A DNA stretch of 64,000 nt from Ceriagrion tenellum (lineage: Eukaryota > Arthropoda > Insecta > Odonata > Coenagrionidae), in assembly GCA_963169105.1 (NCBI GenBank), contig OY720633.1, forward strand, positions 158,053,780-158,117,779. Direction: 5' to 3'. The notes under the pieces were generated by a model. The model made no database searches. It was not told the origin of the DNA and worked only from the letters and a program-made list of their open reading frames with translations. Below are positions 1-12,814 of the stretch, piece by piece. Positions within the stretch are counted from its first letter, which is position 1. Each line of letters begins with the position of its first letter. Position numbers and translations under genes: made by a program.

Positions 1-3000
1 AAATTCCGTACCACCAAATTGATCCCTTCAGTTGTTCGTCTTAACAATCAATAAAGTTTTATACTTAAAATGCTATAAAAATTGGTGTCGTGGAGTCGCC
101 CAGTTTCTCTGATCTTTTCTTGTTTTAATCGTTGATATGGAGCACGGATGGTAAGGGATTTTAGGACACTGGAGGGAATAACACAGGATCGACTCTTCAC
201 TGCCGCAAATACTTAGATTTACTAATATCGAATAAGAGATAATCTATAACACGGCGCGAAAAGCTAACTATCCGCCACCAGTGCGTGGCGATTTTATCCA
301 AGCGGTACCCAATACTGAGCTAAGGTTTCTAGAACACTACTTGGAAGCAATTTGTGAATTGGAATTCACGCTAATCATGGAGTCGGCATTAACACGCACA
401 CCAAGATTCGAGGCTTATAACAACCAAACAACAATGTCCGGCAGACCAAGTTTATGGAATTACGCAATGGCACTAACAATTTATGTATAGAATAAACATG
501 CTGCTGTAAGGAAAAAACCATTTGAGATGTTTGTTTTTAGCGGATGTAGATGGCCGAGGGAGATAAGGCTTCAAGCGACGGTATAAAGTAGGATTTCGAC
601 ACTTTTACGGCTGCGTATACCGAAATAATTTCCCAACTCGTAAACTAAGGCAGCTTCGATGAGTTGATGATACGATTGAGGGAAGTGGTTTGAATACTTA
701 AAAATAGAACTCGCGTTTAAAAATATTGTTGACGGGATAGCGATGATAGAAGTTGCGTTAAATTGTCACAGGTAATGCCCTCCATGCGGGGTGTTCAACA
801 TTGACTGGTTTCCAAAAAATGGAACCGCAATGCAGTTAGGTTTTCTCCACGCTATTTACTGTAACGATAGGCTACTGCTTTGGTAGAATAACTACAGTTT
901 TTTTGGGGTGGCATGGTTACGTCTGTAAATTCAGCAGTTTTCGAACACATGAAAAATCGACCTGAATCCGAGGAAAATGAACAACCAATTGCTCACTCCA
1001 AAATATTGAAAAACATTTCCCTTTTTTTCTTCACCTGATGAAGTCGGGCTTTCCTCAGTAAATAGTCCATAATCCCCAAGTAGTCTTCATTTCTGTCTTC
1101 ACTACCCCCTAATAGAACACCCCTCACAACTAATCCCGTTGCAATCTTATATATTTTATCCATCCCGAGAGATATAAATCCAGCTCGTGCCAAGGCGATT
1201 CAGTAGGTCTCTTCATGTTTAGAATCGATTACCATCAAAATAAAAATATAGCTAGCTAACTGGTAACATCCACAGGAATTTTCCCACAAGATACCTATGT
1301 GAGCTTCTAAAAATCAGAGTCATCACATCAAAATTAAGATTATAGAAATATTATCAACAACATCATGTCCAGTAGACGAAAATTTCTTTTATAAAAACCA
1401 GTGTATATACATACATAAGGGTGAGATGCTTACTCTTTGGCACAAGTATAGAACATGAGTAGGTTCCATCGATTTGATATTACTATTTAATCCAGAAAGA
1501 AGAAGTGTTGTTTAAACCGTTAAATAATTTGTCAACGCAGGCATACACATTTCACGTACTTTAAAATGACATCATTTGAATATAGGAATGGAGTTAAACC
1601 ACGGAATTACATTAGTCAGTAATTTTCTAGAATAATGTACCGTTAGACGCTAGGAAATGCGCAGAAGAGAAGGAGAGGGCTGATGTTCATGGATAATTAA
1701 ATACGCGCTATATGCATCTAATGAAGAAGAATCCAGAGCGATAATTTCTCTAAACGAAGCACAGCCTAAGCTTCCAATGAGTATCAACATTTTTGTCAGC
1801 AAACAGATGAGATAATTAAGACCCACAGAAGAGCTTTCTGGAGAACATGAGGATCAAGGGACACAGGAACTGAGATAAATTTATAGAAGCGAACTCCACA
1901 ACCTCACCGTCACCTAAAGATCGAGCTCCTTCATCACCGCCTTCCGCAACAAGGTTTTTCAATTTGGACTACACAATCCCAATATATATTAGAATGAAAG
2001 CGTACGTTATATTCGAGAGGAGGTCCAGCTTTCGGCCAAGTGGGGTGGACGATTAAGCGGAGATAGTAGAGGATTGCCTGAGGCCTCATGATCAGTTTTA
2101 CGGCTAAAGGGGTTGGAGAGTTTTCAATCTGATTCTTGTAATACACAGTATTCGTTGATACAGACTGTCGGACGGAGAGCATTAATACAGAGCACAAGTG
2201 CTGCTCTCAGCATCCATTGTAAAGAGAGAATATTCCATTTTATTGTGATAGAGGGGTGATTAAATATTTAAAAAATTATAAACAAGGGCCATGTTTCTTG
2301 TGATATGATTTACAATTATCAGAGAAAGTTTATCGAGTATTTAACCACACTTATCGTCCACTATTAGGTTAATTTTAAAGACAGCTTGGACAGGACTTGC
2401 AAAGATAGGATTAATCAGAAATCAAACTTCCCTTGAATGGCTGGGACCAATCGTAGCGAATCGTTCATTCTTGTCGAGCTTTACTGTAAGAATAATATAG
2501 TCGTCACAAAAGATTGGGTAAGGCATGGAATATTCTACAAAGTGAAGCGATACTTGCCTAACCAATTTAGGGAGTTTAGGGAAATCTTGCCAAACCATGA
2601 AAAATTTCTCTAAATAAGCAATCACGATCGAATTCGCATCGAGAGTCATATGAGAGAGAATGGAGAATTCATATGCAATAAATCATCAGAATATTGTACT
2701 TAAATTACATCCTATCCAAAATTCAAAACTCCTTATTATTGCACATATCCCTCATCCCTACCGGATCATAAATTGTGATTGGATCCAAGCATTTCCCTTT
2801 AAGGGACTGAGAGATCAGATAAACATGATTAGAAGGAATAGGGACAAATTTACACCGCATAGTCAAGGGCCCCGATGTTTCAAATATAATGGAATCCGTA
2901 AGAAGCGAAGTCAGAAGAATTTCTAAGGCTCATTCATGATGCATGTGTTCACCAAACACAGCGCCAGAAGAATTACATACACTTTATCCGCTACAGTATA

Positions 3001-3120
3001 CAGTCTAAGTCAACAGCTTAGCGCCCTTTTAATCGGAAACCATTCTCCCACCATCTCTCACTTCTAACACATCACTGGTGCCACGTCCTTCGCACATTTC
3101 TTTTCCCGGGAATTCCTACC
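1..3120. other. AT-rich non-coding DNA, no gene recognised
   Basis: I see no conserved protein, RNA gene or mobile element in this stretch. Short open frames exist at 281-490 (+) and 2660-2926 (+), but neither matches any family I know and neither shows a domain or signal peptide. They are no longer than chance allows in 3 kb. Base composition is AT-rich with isolated homopolymer runs. Confidence 0.6.
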
Positions 3121-3129
3121 CATGAGTTT

Positions 3130-4180
3130 GGATGAGGTTTCGAGAATCGGAAGGGATGAGAGGAAAGGGGAAGAGAAGGGGGAACGCAGATCCCGCCCGT
3201 CCGCTGAACACTTTCCACCGAATCCCTCACAGTAACAGCCCTCCATCTGATTTAGTACTCGAGCGGGCATTTAGGTTTCATGCAATCCCACGACTTTTTC
3301 CCTACCCACCTAAATCACCGCTACACGCGGGGTCGCTCCACTTGGATTTCTCGTTATATTTACGACCGCATCATCGGGTGACACACTCTCACACGCACGC
3401 ACTCTTGAGACAAACACACGAAAGTGAACGAACACAAAAAGGTGTCCCGCGGTCGACACCTCGGAGAGAGAGAGAGAGAGAGGAGACAGAAAAAGGCACA
3501 CACATGCACACGAGGCAAAAAAATAAAGAGAGAACCCTTTATGTCGCCGAGTAGTCCGGGAAGAAAGAAAGATATTCCACACAAAAAGAATAAAGTCTGA
3601 GGGAAGGGAAGGAACACGGGAGGGAGGGCGTTTTCGATCTCGGGTGAATTACAAAAGAGAGGGAAAACGACGGGAAACGAGACCAAGGCGGACCCAGAAT
3701 CCAACGAATCCGACACAGGGAATGTGGGTGTGGGTAAGGGGGCTGAGAGGAGGGGGACGGGGGAGCGAGGGATGGAGAGAAGACAAGAGATAGAGAAGGC
3801 GGGAGAGGGCGCGCAGAGTGCAAGCTCAAACACTGTGTGTTCTCGCGCACAAAAGTCTCTCTTCGCTCCTCGACTGTTTCAAGTTCCGCCTGTCTCGCGG
3901 GAGGAGCGACAGAATTACGGAGTCGGGAGGGAAGGAGAGGAATTAGGGGAATGAAAAGGGCGGAGGAGAGACGGGAGAAGAGGAGTGGGTGACGGGCGAA
4001 GAAAGGAAGGATTGCGGGAAGGACGAGAGGAGGAGCGGAGAGCCGATGAAAGAGGGAGAGAAAACGAAGTGGAAACATGACAGCGGGACCCTCGGGAGGA
4101 GAGAGAGAGAGAAGAGGGATGAAGTAAAAGGATTGGCGGAGAGAAAGAAGGACACGCGAGGACTAAACAGTTGAAACAGT
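3130..4180 (+). repeat. Polypurine block, about 1 kb, with (GA)n core
   Basis: From about 3430 to 4170 the + strand is dominated by runs of G and A such as GGGAGAGGG and GAAGAGGAG, with a perfect (GA)n run at 3464-3482. The complementary strand is pyrimidine-rich, so it lacks the purine-containing stop codons and shows several overlapping long open frames in different phases. These look like composition artefacts and not genes. Long polypurine/polypyrimidine tracts can form triplex (H-DNA) structures. That is a general property of such tracts and is not shown here. Confidence 0.75.
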
Positions 4181-5440
4181 CGAGTTGAAATCGCGAAATC
4201 GGATTTACAAAGAGTTCCCTACGAGAGGGAGCCACCATAACAACCACGGGCACGGTTCTAAGATCAGTAAGAGCGACGAATTCCGTCATTATGCGGGAGA
4301 CAACTTATTAGGGAGTGATAATAAAAATATTTTTATAAGCTAATGGATCCTAAATACTTTCGGCAAAAGGGGTAATTTGAATACCTACATCAATCAGTTT
4401 TCCTGGAATATTTGGGTTAAGAATTTATACGCAATGGACTACTTCTATATAAAATGTAGTACAAATCACAACACAAAAGTCTCCCAACAAACAATAAATT
4501 GAAGATGGTAACTAATAATTTCGCTTGGCATACGGATAACTCATACGCCAGCCATTTTTATCTTATTCGCTGATAATTACAAACCGACATAAAGTCAACA
4601 ACTGCAAATACTAACAAGACACGTACTTTACGTAATATTTCTAAAGCTAACAATATCTCAGCTTTCCCATTGTTGTCATTCGATAGGAGTTGGGAGTGAT
4701 TATAATTCCGGAACACATATCAAAATGGATGCAGGGCGATATCCCACATAAAAATTGCCCCACATTCGCAGCGAAAGATTGAAAGCGAGTACGATTATAA
4801 TGAGGAAATATAGCGGTTCCATACGCCACGGTTGTAATCTCGAGCCACTTTGGATGAAGTGACGAGCCAAGGCCAAGCAACAAATCGAAAGAGAGAGAGA
4901 GAGAGAGAGTTTATTTGAGTTCATTCGGAGGCTGAAACCATTCCTCAGACAAAATCCCTTGATTACTGAATCTCCGTCGAGTTATAAGAGTGAAGTGGCG
5001 CTTAACGACGTCATTAAATGCTTCCACACTTCTCCCAATTGAGAATATCTTAAACCAGCGCTCCTGGGCGCCAGAAACTTCACTTGCAATTGTTATAGCG
5101 ACAATAAGAAGAGTGGTAGCTGTTTCCTCATTATGCAAACACCAATCTGGGTTCGAACAACACCGAAGACGTCAATGTCGACTGTGGAGCACAAAGAGTA
5201 CGGAAGCACTAATTTTCAGCGACAAGGCCAGCGGTTGACGGAAACAAATTTGAGGTACAAATTTAAATAATTGCATGATTCCCAATTACACTCTCATACG
5301 ACCACTCGATATATTCGTTTTAACTAGATCCGGAATCCATGAACTTCTACTCATGGAAGTCCCTCGACCCAATTAAAAAAAGGTATTGGGAAGATCCATT
5401 GTGGCTGTGAGGACTTGATCCCAACACAAAAATAAACAAG
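4181..5440. other. Non-coding DNA, no gene recognised
   Basis: This is AT-rich sequence without a recognisable gene. It contains one dinucleotide run at about 4888-4909 and a small hairpin near 5338-5357 (CCATGA paired with TCATGG). Short overlapping frames on both strands at 4650-5240 show no known domain. Confidence 0.55.
4888..4909 (+). repeat. (GA)n microsatellite
   Basis: A nearly pure GA repeat of about ten units, flanked by CAAATCGAA on the left and GTTTATTTG on the right. Confidence 0.9.
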
Positions 5441-5458
5441 GCATTAGTACATATTTAG

Positions 5459-6086
5459 ACCCTGTCGCATAATGGGTTGGTGGAGAATAAATTTGAAGGC
5501 AAAATAGAGGGAAGATTCCCTTGAGAAAGGTAAATGGATACATACAATGACCAAATGGAGAGGAAAGTGCATAAGAACGACCAGGAAGTAAAGTAACTAG
5601 CAGTAGGCATCTTTCACACGATATAAGATCCAGTACAAGAAGCAGTACGCCAGCAGGAAATAGATATTGAGGACAGAATCCAGCATGATGCTTTCACTTT
5701 CAGCAGATTTCGCTTTATGTAGATTTCGCAGTGTGAAAATTAGTGATGGATAAAGAAAGTATAGATGGCGCCGATTCTAGACAGTGAATATCATGCAGCG
5801 TCAGTAAAAGCTTACATGATTGTTCGAAGGCCTCCACGTACTGTGGGAGCTAGAAGCAAACTATTACTACATTAATTTTAAAATCAAATAGCTCAGACAG
5901 TATGATGGCGATTAAGCTTTTTAGCCAACATGCTGGGTCGATATCATATAATTCTAGAAAGCTGTTATGCTAACGAGTATATTCGAATTTGTGTTGGATC
6001 AAGTATCGCTTGAAACGTGCTTCAGATAGGTAAGGATGAAGGACTGCAATCGACTAATTAGAGGATTGAACGACCAATGAATGACA
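5459..6086 (+). pseudogene. Non-LTR retrotransposon relic: RT C-terminus and 3' end, interrupted
   Basis: Translated from 5459, the + strand reads TLSHNGLVENKFEGKIEGR. This resembles the (GH)TLRHNGL.KNIIEGKIEG segment found near the C-terminus of many non-LTR reverse transcriptase ORFs. After a frameshift, the frame from 5534 reads MDTYNDQMERKVHKNDQEVK, then a stop and LAV, which fits the following ..YLDQM..KVHKN.YQEVK.LA region. The extreme 3' end is at about 6030-6086 and contains GAGGATTGAACGACCAATGA, which recurs on the opposite strand at 38.43-38.46 kb. In related copies only about ten codons separate the LA motif from this end. Here about 420 bp intervene, so something has inserted or the order has been rearranged. 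The relic is non-functional, with frameshifts and stops. Assignment to the broad non-LTR class is firm, but the clade (RTE, CR1 or similar) is not settled. Confidence 0.65.
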
Positions 6087-6174
6087 CATTTCGCAAATCA
6101 CTTCAACTGATTTTGACACCGGCATTTAAATTCCGGAGCTCTCACAGAGTGGCTGGTTACAATACTACTATTTA

Positions 6175-6870
6175 AATGGGGGAGGGTCCGGAAGGGTGGG
6201 ATGGAAGCAAAGGGGAGGCCGTGAAGGGGGAGGATGGAACGAATGAAAATCGCGAGTTGAGGATGAATAGGGGTGGGCGCGAAGGAATCAGTAGAATTAA
6301 GAAGGGTTGAGAGGTGGGGAGGGGGAAATGCATGGGGGCGGAGGGGGAGGGGAGGCAGGAGTGGGCGCGGGGGGACGTGAGAGAAGAGGCAGAAGACAGG
6401 AAGGACGGAAAAGATTACGACGAAAGATTTCGAGAGGAGATACCGCGAAGGAACGGGAGCGGAGGGCGGGATGTGCTTGGGAGGAGGTGGGGAGAGGTGT
6501 GTTTCTGGACGAGATGGGAGGGTGGGGAGTCGGGTGGAGAAGAGGGGAGGAGAGGCTGAGGAGGTGAGCGTCTGAAGACGGGAGAGACATTAAACGGGGA
6601 AGAAAGTGTCAGAGGGAGGGGGTGGCAGAAGGAAACGCGAGAGGAAATTGATGTTGACGAGGGTGAAGTAAAAAGGATCGCTGACAGGAAATTATTGTAC
6701 GGCGGAGTTTACCACAAAGGAGAGGGGAGAAGAGGAAGAGGGAAAGGTTTTTTTTTTTTACACATTTATGTATTTTTTTAAAGGGAACGGGTAAATGACA
6801 CGGTCAGATGGGGGTGAGATTCTGGCGCGGGAGAGAGAGAGAAGGTGCGAGCGATAAGGAAAGGTGAGGG
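6175..6870 (+). repeat. Polypurine G/A-rich block
   Basis: The + strand is rich in GGGGAGGGGG-type runs from 6175 to about 6630, with more G/A-rich sequence and a T10 run near 6750 up to 6870. Two overlapping open frames on the + strand (6307-6567 and 6314-6559) and one on the minus strand (6297-6590) cover the same bases in different phases, which is expected from composition alone. No domain is seen in any of them. Confidence 0.7.
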
Positions 6871-7540
6871 GAGCTTTAAATAATGCCACTCGAGACGCCG
6901 CCGAGACCCTTTTCTCACGCCTCGAGGACTTTCGTTTCTATCCTTGTAGCATTCGGAAAGGGGTCCAGCCGTCTCGGAGCGATTATGCAGATGAGGAACG
7001 GAATGAAGAGGACACGGGGACGGAGAGGATAAGGGACGACGGTCGAAAAAAATAAACCCCGCACATACTCACGTAGATACATATGCATAAATGAATACAT
7101 AAGCACTTAGTAGGAAGGTATAACGAACGGGTGGGCGATCGTGAAATTGATTTCACCGATCCAGAAATGAGATGGGAGAATTGTATCTGGAGTACGGCAC
7201 GGATGGAAACACTTAATCCGAGCGGAGAGGAGGAAGAAAAACTTGACCTAAACTCGAATGCCAGCCAAGCTGAAGTCTCGGAAGGACGGATGCCGTTGCT
7301 TTTCCTTCTCGAATGATTAAAAAATATACGAGAACAATCACGGAGCTTCGTTGACCGAGGGAATTGTAACGCTGTAGGAGGAAGTAAACAATAAAATGGG
7401 GCGGGGAACAAGAGGAGGGGTATCCGATCATCGAAATGCCTCGGAAAAAAATATCCGAGAACCAGATGCTCCAAATGCTTCACGGAGCGTTCAATTATTT
7501 TTGGGAAGAGTGCAAGAGTATAATTTTACACGCGCACGGT
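6871..7540. other. Mixed non-coding DNA between two purine blocks
   Basis: This sequence has intermediate composition and no recognisable gene. The longest frame is 7131-7316 (+) and has no similarity I know. The ends merge into the purine blocks on either side. Confidence 0.5.
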
Positions 7541-8040
7541 ACGAAGCGCGCGCATTTTCAAAAGAAGGGTTAGAGGTGGAGGTAGGAGGAGGAAGAGGGA
7601 ATGGAGAGAGGAGGAGGCGAGGGTAAACATCCCGGAGACGAAGGGAAAAAAGGGTACGCGTAATACGAGGGAATAAAGGAGAGAATAAAAAAGGAAGAAG
7701 AGGTCGGGCTGGGGAATGGAAATAAGAAAAGGATGGAGATAAAAAGGGAAACGAGAATTTGACGCGAAAAGAATGGGAGAGGGAGGATAGGGAGAGGAGG
7801 CGATGTATATCGCCCGACGATATGGCCACAGCCGAGTGAGGCGGGCGGGATTCCCTTGGGAGGGGGGGGGGGGCGGAGTGGCGGGGGTGGTAAGGCCGGG
7901 GGGAGGAAGAGGGAGGGAATGGAAGAATCCGGGGAAAAAGCAGAGAGGCGACGAATGCGGGAAGAGGTTGAAAACAAAGAAATCATGGGTGAAGAATGCA
8001 CGGCCATTGGCGAACGTTGGTTGGACGACAGAACATTTTA
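7541..8040 (+). repeat. Polypurine block with G12 run
   Basis: G/A-rich + strand sequence with a run of twelve G at 7862-7873 followed by GCGGAGTGGCGGGGGTGG. The G-run cluster is a potential quadruplex-forming site. Frames on both strands overlap in several phases and are treated as artefacts. Confidence 0.7.
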
Positions 8041-9830
8041 AGCATCGTGTAAACTCAAATAATATGAATCAATCATTGATACCTTTTAGTGATTATTGGA
8101 CGCAAAGTAGAAAAAAAGAAGTCTAAAGAGGCAGGATAGCACATCTAGTGTGTCCCAAAATTGCAGGCTAGTTGCAGAACTTTCAGACGAGGCTCGGAAA
8201 AAAACCACACATTAGGGGCAATTTTACAAGAGTTGAATATGTGGCCAAAATTTATTTTGCACTGCTCATCCACAAAAACATGAATTAATTTTGTTTCAAC
8301 TTGCGCAAAGGTTCCGATGGATTATGGCAAAAAATAGAATTATGTTAGATATTCAACATTTAAGCCTGGAAGTGTAGACGTCAAATGAAAATGGGGCATG
8401 AAATATCAAGAAATACAAAAATACATTTGATTCCGCCCATATGGAGGATCAAATCAACTTCAGTCAGATTCAAATAGTCACACAATCAATGAATATTCAG
8501 CAAGACTGGTTACCAATTTAGGAGCGCGAATCGTCGCTTGAAAACTTGATGTAAAACCCCCGTTCACGAAATAAATTGACGGACTAGCTACTATTTAAGC
8601 CACTAACATCGCCCACGAGTACGTTTGAGCGCGAAATAATGCTTAAACGGAAGAATATGTCGTATGTACTGACGTAGACTTAGCGGAAAAGAGTCCCCTT
8701 GGGAATAATGGGAATACTGAGATGGGCAGTCACTTAAAAAGCTTATAAAGTCTCTCAGATTCACTTACATATATTTAATACTTCGATACCAACTTACAAA
8801 ATGAAGACAAATTAAAAAATACAAAGTTTCAATACTTATAATATTTAAAAAATCATAGTAAACGATTACTTGCATTATCGTGCACTGTTAATCATATGTG
8901 ATAGAATGTCAGGTGAGTCAAATTTGCCGACAGAGAAAAAACGACCTGCTCAGCGGGCACTAAGAACTGCGGAATCATAAAATAGATCTTTTATAAAATG
9001 GTACAAAGAAATTTTGAAAAAAATTATCAGGCACTGCTGTTGGTTTGACAGACAGATTCTTACTCACGGTAACGACGAAACAAGTGAATGGACTAAACTC
9101 CTGCACAAATGATTTGCAGCATGAATCTGCATTAGCAGTTGGATTACTCATACTTATGTAATTATCTATTACAAAAGGTTCCCAATTAGTATACAGGGAT
9201 TACCCGAAGAGATTACACCGCAGAATGTTTCAGGTATGTTTATAAAATTAAAGTCAGGGAGATACGCATCAGCAGACTTGGCAATTCCTAAATTTTCGGA
9301 CAAAGGGACTACTTCTGTCTTCGTGCCATAAGTCATCAACAACCCGAGCATCGCCAGTAATGATGTACTAATACTCGACCTGGATTGGCTATTGAGAGCT
9401 AAAGGCCATCGTTCGAGCGAAAAAGGATTTTAATTATCTCATAATTTTTTTCAGGTGAGCTATAACAAGCACAGAATTTTAAGCGTTTAACAGTTGATGG
9501 TGATGGACATAATATGATGCAAAAAATTTTAAAAGAGGAAATTTCCGAGTGATTCTGCAGGTGAAATCACATGCAATTTAATTTTTGATATTATAGGTTT
9601 CATTTGGTTTAACTCTTACCAACTAACTCGAAATGGTCAAATTCCATCCTAAACATCGACAATCATCTTTCCACATTCATGACGGAAAATTTTATCCACA
9701 CCACAAAAAAACACAGGTTTCACGAAAAATGCCGAAAATTTCGAAATATTCTGAAATGATAAATGACCTTAAATCTCCATGACCTGCTTCATACGTGTAA
9801 CTTTTTTGAAACACGAGCGATAATAAAATG
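8041..9830. other. AT-rich non-coding DNA, nothing recognised
   Basis: A long AT-rich stretch with few open frames and no repeat, motif or mobile element that I can identify by eye. Confidence 0.6.
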
Positions 9831-10385
9831 TCACGCGATATGAATAAATTTTAGAGACAAATGAAGATTCGCAATAGAAGAGAAGAGGTAGGGTACAGAG
9901 CAGGGCTCACGAAAAAAAAAATGGGCCGGTCCCCGGACAAAAGGAGCGACCGCGAGAGGGATGGAAAGACTGCGTAGTGGCGTGCAGATGTCGAGAAAGA
10001 ATGGAAGGGGAGTAGGGGGGCGGGACACGCGGTGGTCCCATACCGCCGACAGCCGAGGGAGAAAATGAGTAGAATTCGAGGGAACGACCGAGATATTGAG
10101 GGATGCTGAAGATAAATGGATGGCGAGAAGAGGAGAGGAGAAGGGCGACGAATTTGGTGAATAATTTAGTTTCAATCCTTTTCAGAGAGAGAAGCAGTGG
10201 AAGCCACCATCCACTCCGCCCACTTCCAAAAACGCTTCTTCATCACCCAATCTCTGCCCCCAAAACTTCTACCACAACCCTGCAACATCTTCCTCTCGGC
10301 CACAATTGAAGCACCCTAAATAACCAAACCAGTTCAAGAGATCTAACATAAGGCGATAAACTATCCAATCCATTCGCTTTTGTCC
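9831..10385. other. Intermediate-GC non-coding DNA upstream of a LINE relic
   Basis: The composition rises here and short open frames appear on both strands, for example 9831-10175 (-) and 10103-10309 (+), but without recognisable domains. The right end may be part of the retrotransposon relic that becomes readable at 10386. Confidence 0.4.
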
Positions 10386-10980
10386 ACACTGAGTAAAAGG
10401 ATGCGCTTTATTAAAACACACATCAGGAGGATGCTGTCCTACGGCTGAGAAACATCGACAATAACAACGGTAGAGCAAAGAATATTGGAAAAAATGGAGA
10501 TGTGATGTAACCGAAGAATGATGAAGATAAAATGAACAGAGAATCACTACCTAAGAAGTCTTACGAAGAGCTGGAAAAAATAAGCATTGTGCAGAGTATC
10601 TCTTAGATACAATACAGACTTTGCTTGGTAAGAAATAAAAAGTACACACTTTTTTACGCTCGTATGATTCAAACAAAGGCCATTATCATAGACTCTTTGG
10701 TCACGTGATGTCTTTCCCCAAATGGCACAGGGCGTGTTTACAAATAGGTTGCATTGCTGCCAACTGTGCCATTATCTTGGACGCACTCTAAATTATTGAA
10801 CTCATTTTACGACACGACAGGAGTATGAAAACGATATTGAAAGGAGAAACATTACGGGATGAATCACAGAGGAGGACCAAGAATGGAATGCATCCAGCAA
10901 ATCATGGACGCCAACGTAAATAATTGTCTAGGAATGAAGTCGTTGGCAGAGGAGAGTGGAATGGAGATAATTTAATTTTC
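10386..10980 (+). pseudogene. Non-LTR retrotransposon relic: RT C-terminal region
   Basis: From 10386 the + strand reads TLSKRMRFIKTHIRRMLSYG, then a stop, ETSTITTVEQRILEKMEM, a stop, CNRRMMKIK, a stop and TE. This fits the C-terminal half of non-LTR reverse transcriptase ORFs, whose typical form is YG.ETWTIT...FEMWCYRRMLKIKWTE. All three in-frame TGA codons fall where the family has Trp or another TG-initial codon, the pattern expected of neutral G-to-A decay. Further on, GHVM and LILRHDRSMKTIL are readable. From about 10878 another phase reads GPRMECIQQIMDANVNNCLG followed by MKSLAEES, the usual GRPR..YI.Q.........LAEDR end. The copy is dead, with multiple stops and frameshifts. Confidence 0.65.
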
Positions 10981-11400
10981 CTCCTTCTGTATTTACATTT
11001 TTACGGGAGCAGAGAACGGGGCAGTACACACGAGGAGCAGAGAGAAAGAGCTGGAGTGCTTTCTTGCAGCAACCGCGAGCGAAAACGTCCATTTTTTTTA
11101 TTCTCGGGCTTGCAACCTTTAGCGCGCGCGCGAGTGACGGCCTTGTCGCGGTTTTCTTTATTTCGCGAGGAAAAAATTCGAGCGCGGTGTATTGTGGGTG
11201 GAGGAGGGGTCTCTTCTGGCACGGGGATAAAAAATGACGGTCGGCGACACACGCACTGCGCACGTGCGTGTGGTGGGGGAACGCAAAGGAATGTAGAGCA
11301 CGGGGGTGAGGTCACTTCTCAGTTTACAGGACTATATACGCTATTCTTTCGGTATTATATAAGGAGAGGACCAAATAGCGAAGTATTTGGTGCCTGACAC
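10981..11400. other. GC/CpG-rich block with alternating GC run
   Basis: This is a CpG-rich segment with GCGCGCGCGCG at about 11121-11131 and many cgcg or cacg motifs. A 157-residue open frame (10924-11397, +) crosses the end of the retrotransposon relic and this block, and has no recognisable domain. The block could be regulatory or simply a relic with high GC. I cannot decide between these. Confidence 0.4.
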
Positions 11401-12068
11401 GCAAACAAAGGCGAGACAAAAAAGAAATGGAAGGATTAATTGTTGAGCCCATTTCGTGGATGTAGCGGCGTTGAGAATGCGATCATTTCAACAAAAAATT
11501 TTGGTAACGTAATAATTATTTTAATCCTCTATTTTCCTACATATGTAGAGAGAATTTTTTATACTCGGAGATATGATGCAATGAGACATACACGAAATAA
11601 ATCAATTTGACTCATAATGAATCACTATTTTGGAAACGATGATAATATTTTTCCCAACGCACTATGTTCAGCAATTACAATAGGTATCGCGAAGCTACAC
11701 TACAGGCACAATGTACGGATAGACAAAACTAAGTAGAGCAAAGGAAGCATAAATAAGGCCGCTAAATGTTGACTTCAACGGAATAAATACTCATAAACCG
11801 TTATTTAAAATAAGCTACACACCCTAGGGTACCCATTTTACGATTGATTTCCAGAAAATTTCTTCCAGAGGTAAAAAAGAGAAAATAATGGCGAAAATAG
11901 TATCTGGAATAGCAAACATGTAGCAGCTATTGGTTAAGCCAAATCAACAGCAGTGGGCAAAAACGTGTAGGTCTTATAGCTATAACTAACTATTGAAATA
12001 AAATACTTTTACTATTCTACAAAATTACCTTATTGTTACGAGAAAACATTACTTGAATTTTATTGCTT

Positions 12069-12090
12069 AAAATATTTATCTAAATATTTT
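12069..12090. repeat. Perfect short hairpin
   Basis: AAAATATTTA and its reverse complement TAAATATTTT are separated by two bases. It is AT-only and could be a chance structure. Confidence 0.6.
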
Positions 12091-12196
12091 GCCATAGTAA
12101 GACGGTAATTAAGGCGATATGCGTCGGACAAGTAGAAAAAAAATGAAAAACAATATGTATTTTGATTTAATTACGTAGATAATAAAATATGTTAGA

Positions 12197-12214
12197 TCGG
12201 TAATATATTACCGA
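12197..12214. repeat. 18-bp perfect palindrome
   Basis: TCGGTAATATATTACCGA reads the same on both strands with no spacer. It includes C/G positions, so it is less likely to be a pure AT accident than its neighbours. No function is assigned. Confidence 0.6.
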
Positions 12215-12390
12215 GCATTCTTCAAATATTAATGATAACGAGCGACATGGAACCTACCTCTATCGCTGAGAGTACGGAAAAAATAAAAAAGTATGCTTGG
12301 TGGAGAATTGAAAGAGTTCTTAATAACCGTCACAATGAGTAAATCCTAGCAGCTCACACCTACGAGGATTCATCAACTAAGTGACGTTAT

Positions 12391-12790
12391 GATAAATTAC
12401 GATTTTCTTCAGGGTAGCACCAAGCGACAGATTCCCCGTGCGCCGCGGAGTTAAAAAGTTTTTTAATTAAAACCCTCACGGTGCTAGGCAATACGAAACT
12501 GGGTCTTCCACACCCACCGAGAACTACTCCATCCTCAAGGGAGGGAAGGGTACTGCTGGGAAGTGGGACAGGGACACAGGGTCGTAGGGAGGGCGGGGTG
12601 CAGGAGCGGGCGAACCATCGAGGAAGGCGGAGAGGGCATGGCACCATCAAACTGTTGCCCGGCAACCGAGATATCCACCATATTTCTGACCCTGTTTTTT
12701 TTGCATTGCTTGCCTTCGGACAGCACGGAGAAATGGCCCTATTAGAGGATATATATATATATGGCAAGAATATATACCAAATGCAGAAAC
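12391..12790. other. GC-richer block with RFX-like site
   Basis: This intermediate-GC segment is embedded in AT-rich DNA. It ends in an AT-alternating run at about 12749-12762 (ATATATATATATAT). A 104-residue frame at 12481-12795 (+) and overlapping frames on the minus strand have no known domain. An X-box-like sequence is listed separately at 12654-12666. Confidence 0.4.
12654..12666. promoter_or_regulatory. X-box-like (RFX) palindrome
   Basis: GTTGCCCGGCAAC consists of two half-sites, GTTGCC and GGCAAC, separated by one base. It fits the degenerate RYYNYY-N1-3-RRNRAC consensus of RFX-family transcription factors. A single motif match in 64 kb can occur by chance, and no transcript is visible nearby. 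Confidence 0.25.
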
Positions 12791-12814
12791 TTTAGGGCAA
12801 GTAACTCTAAAAAC

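Larger units (their letters stand above)
11401..12390. other. AT-rich non-coding DNA with short perfect palindromes
   Basis: No gene is recognised. Two short palindromic features stand out and are listed separately, at 12069-12090 and 12197-12214. Confidence 0.55.

Noticed and set aside
2660..2926. 88-residue plus-strand frame with mixed composition
   Set aside because: No domain or similarity that I recognise, no promoter or splice context, and a length within chance.
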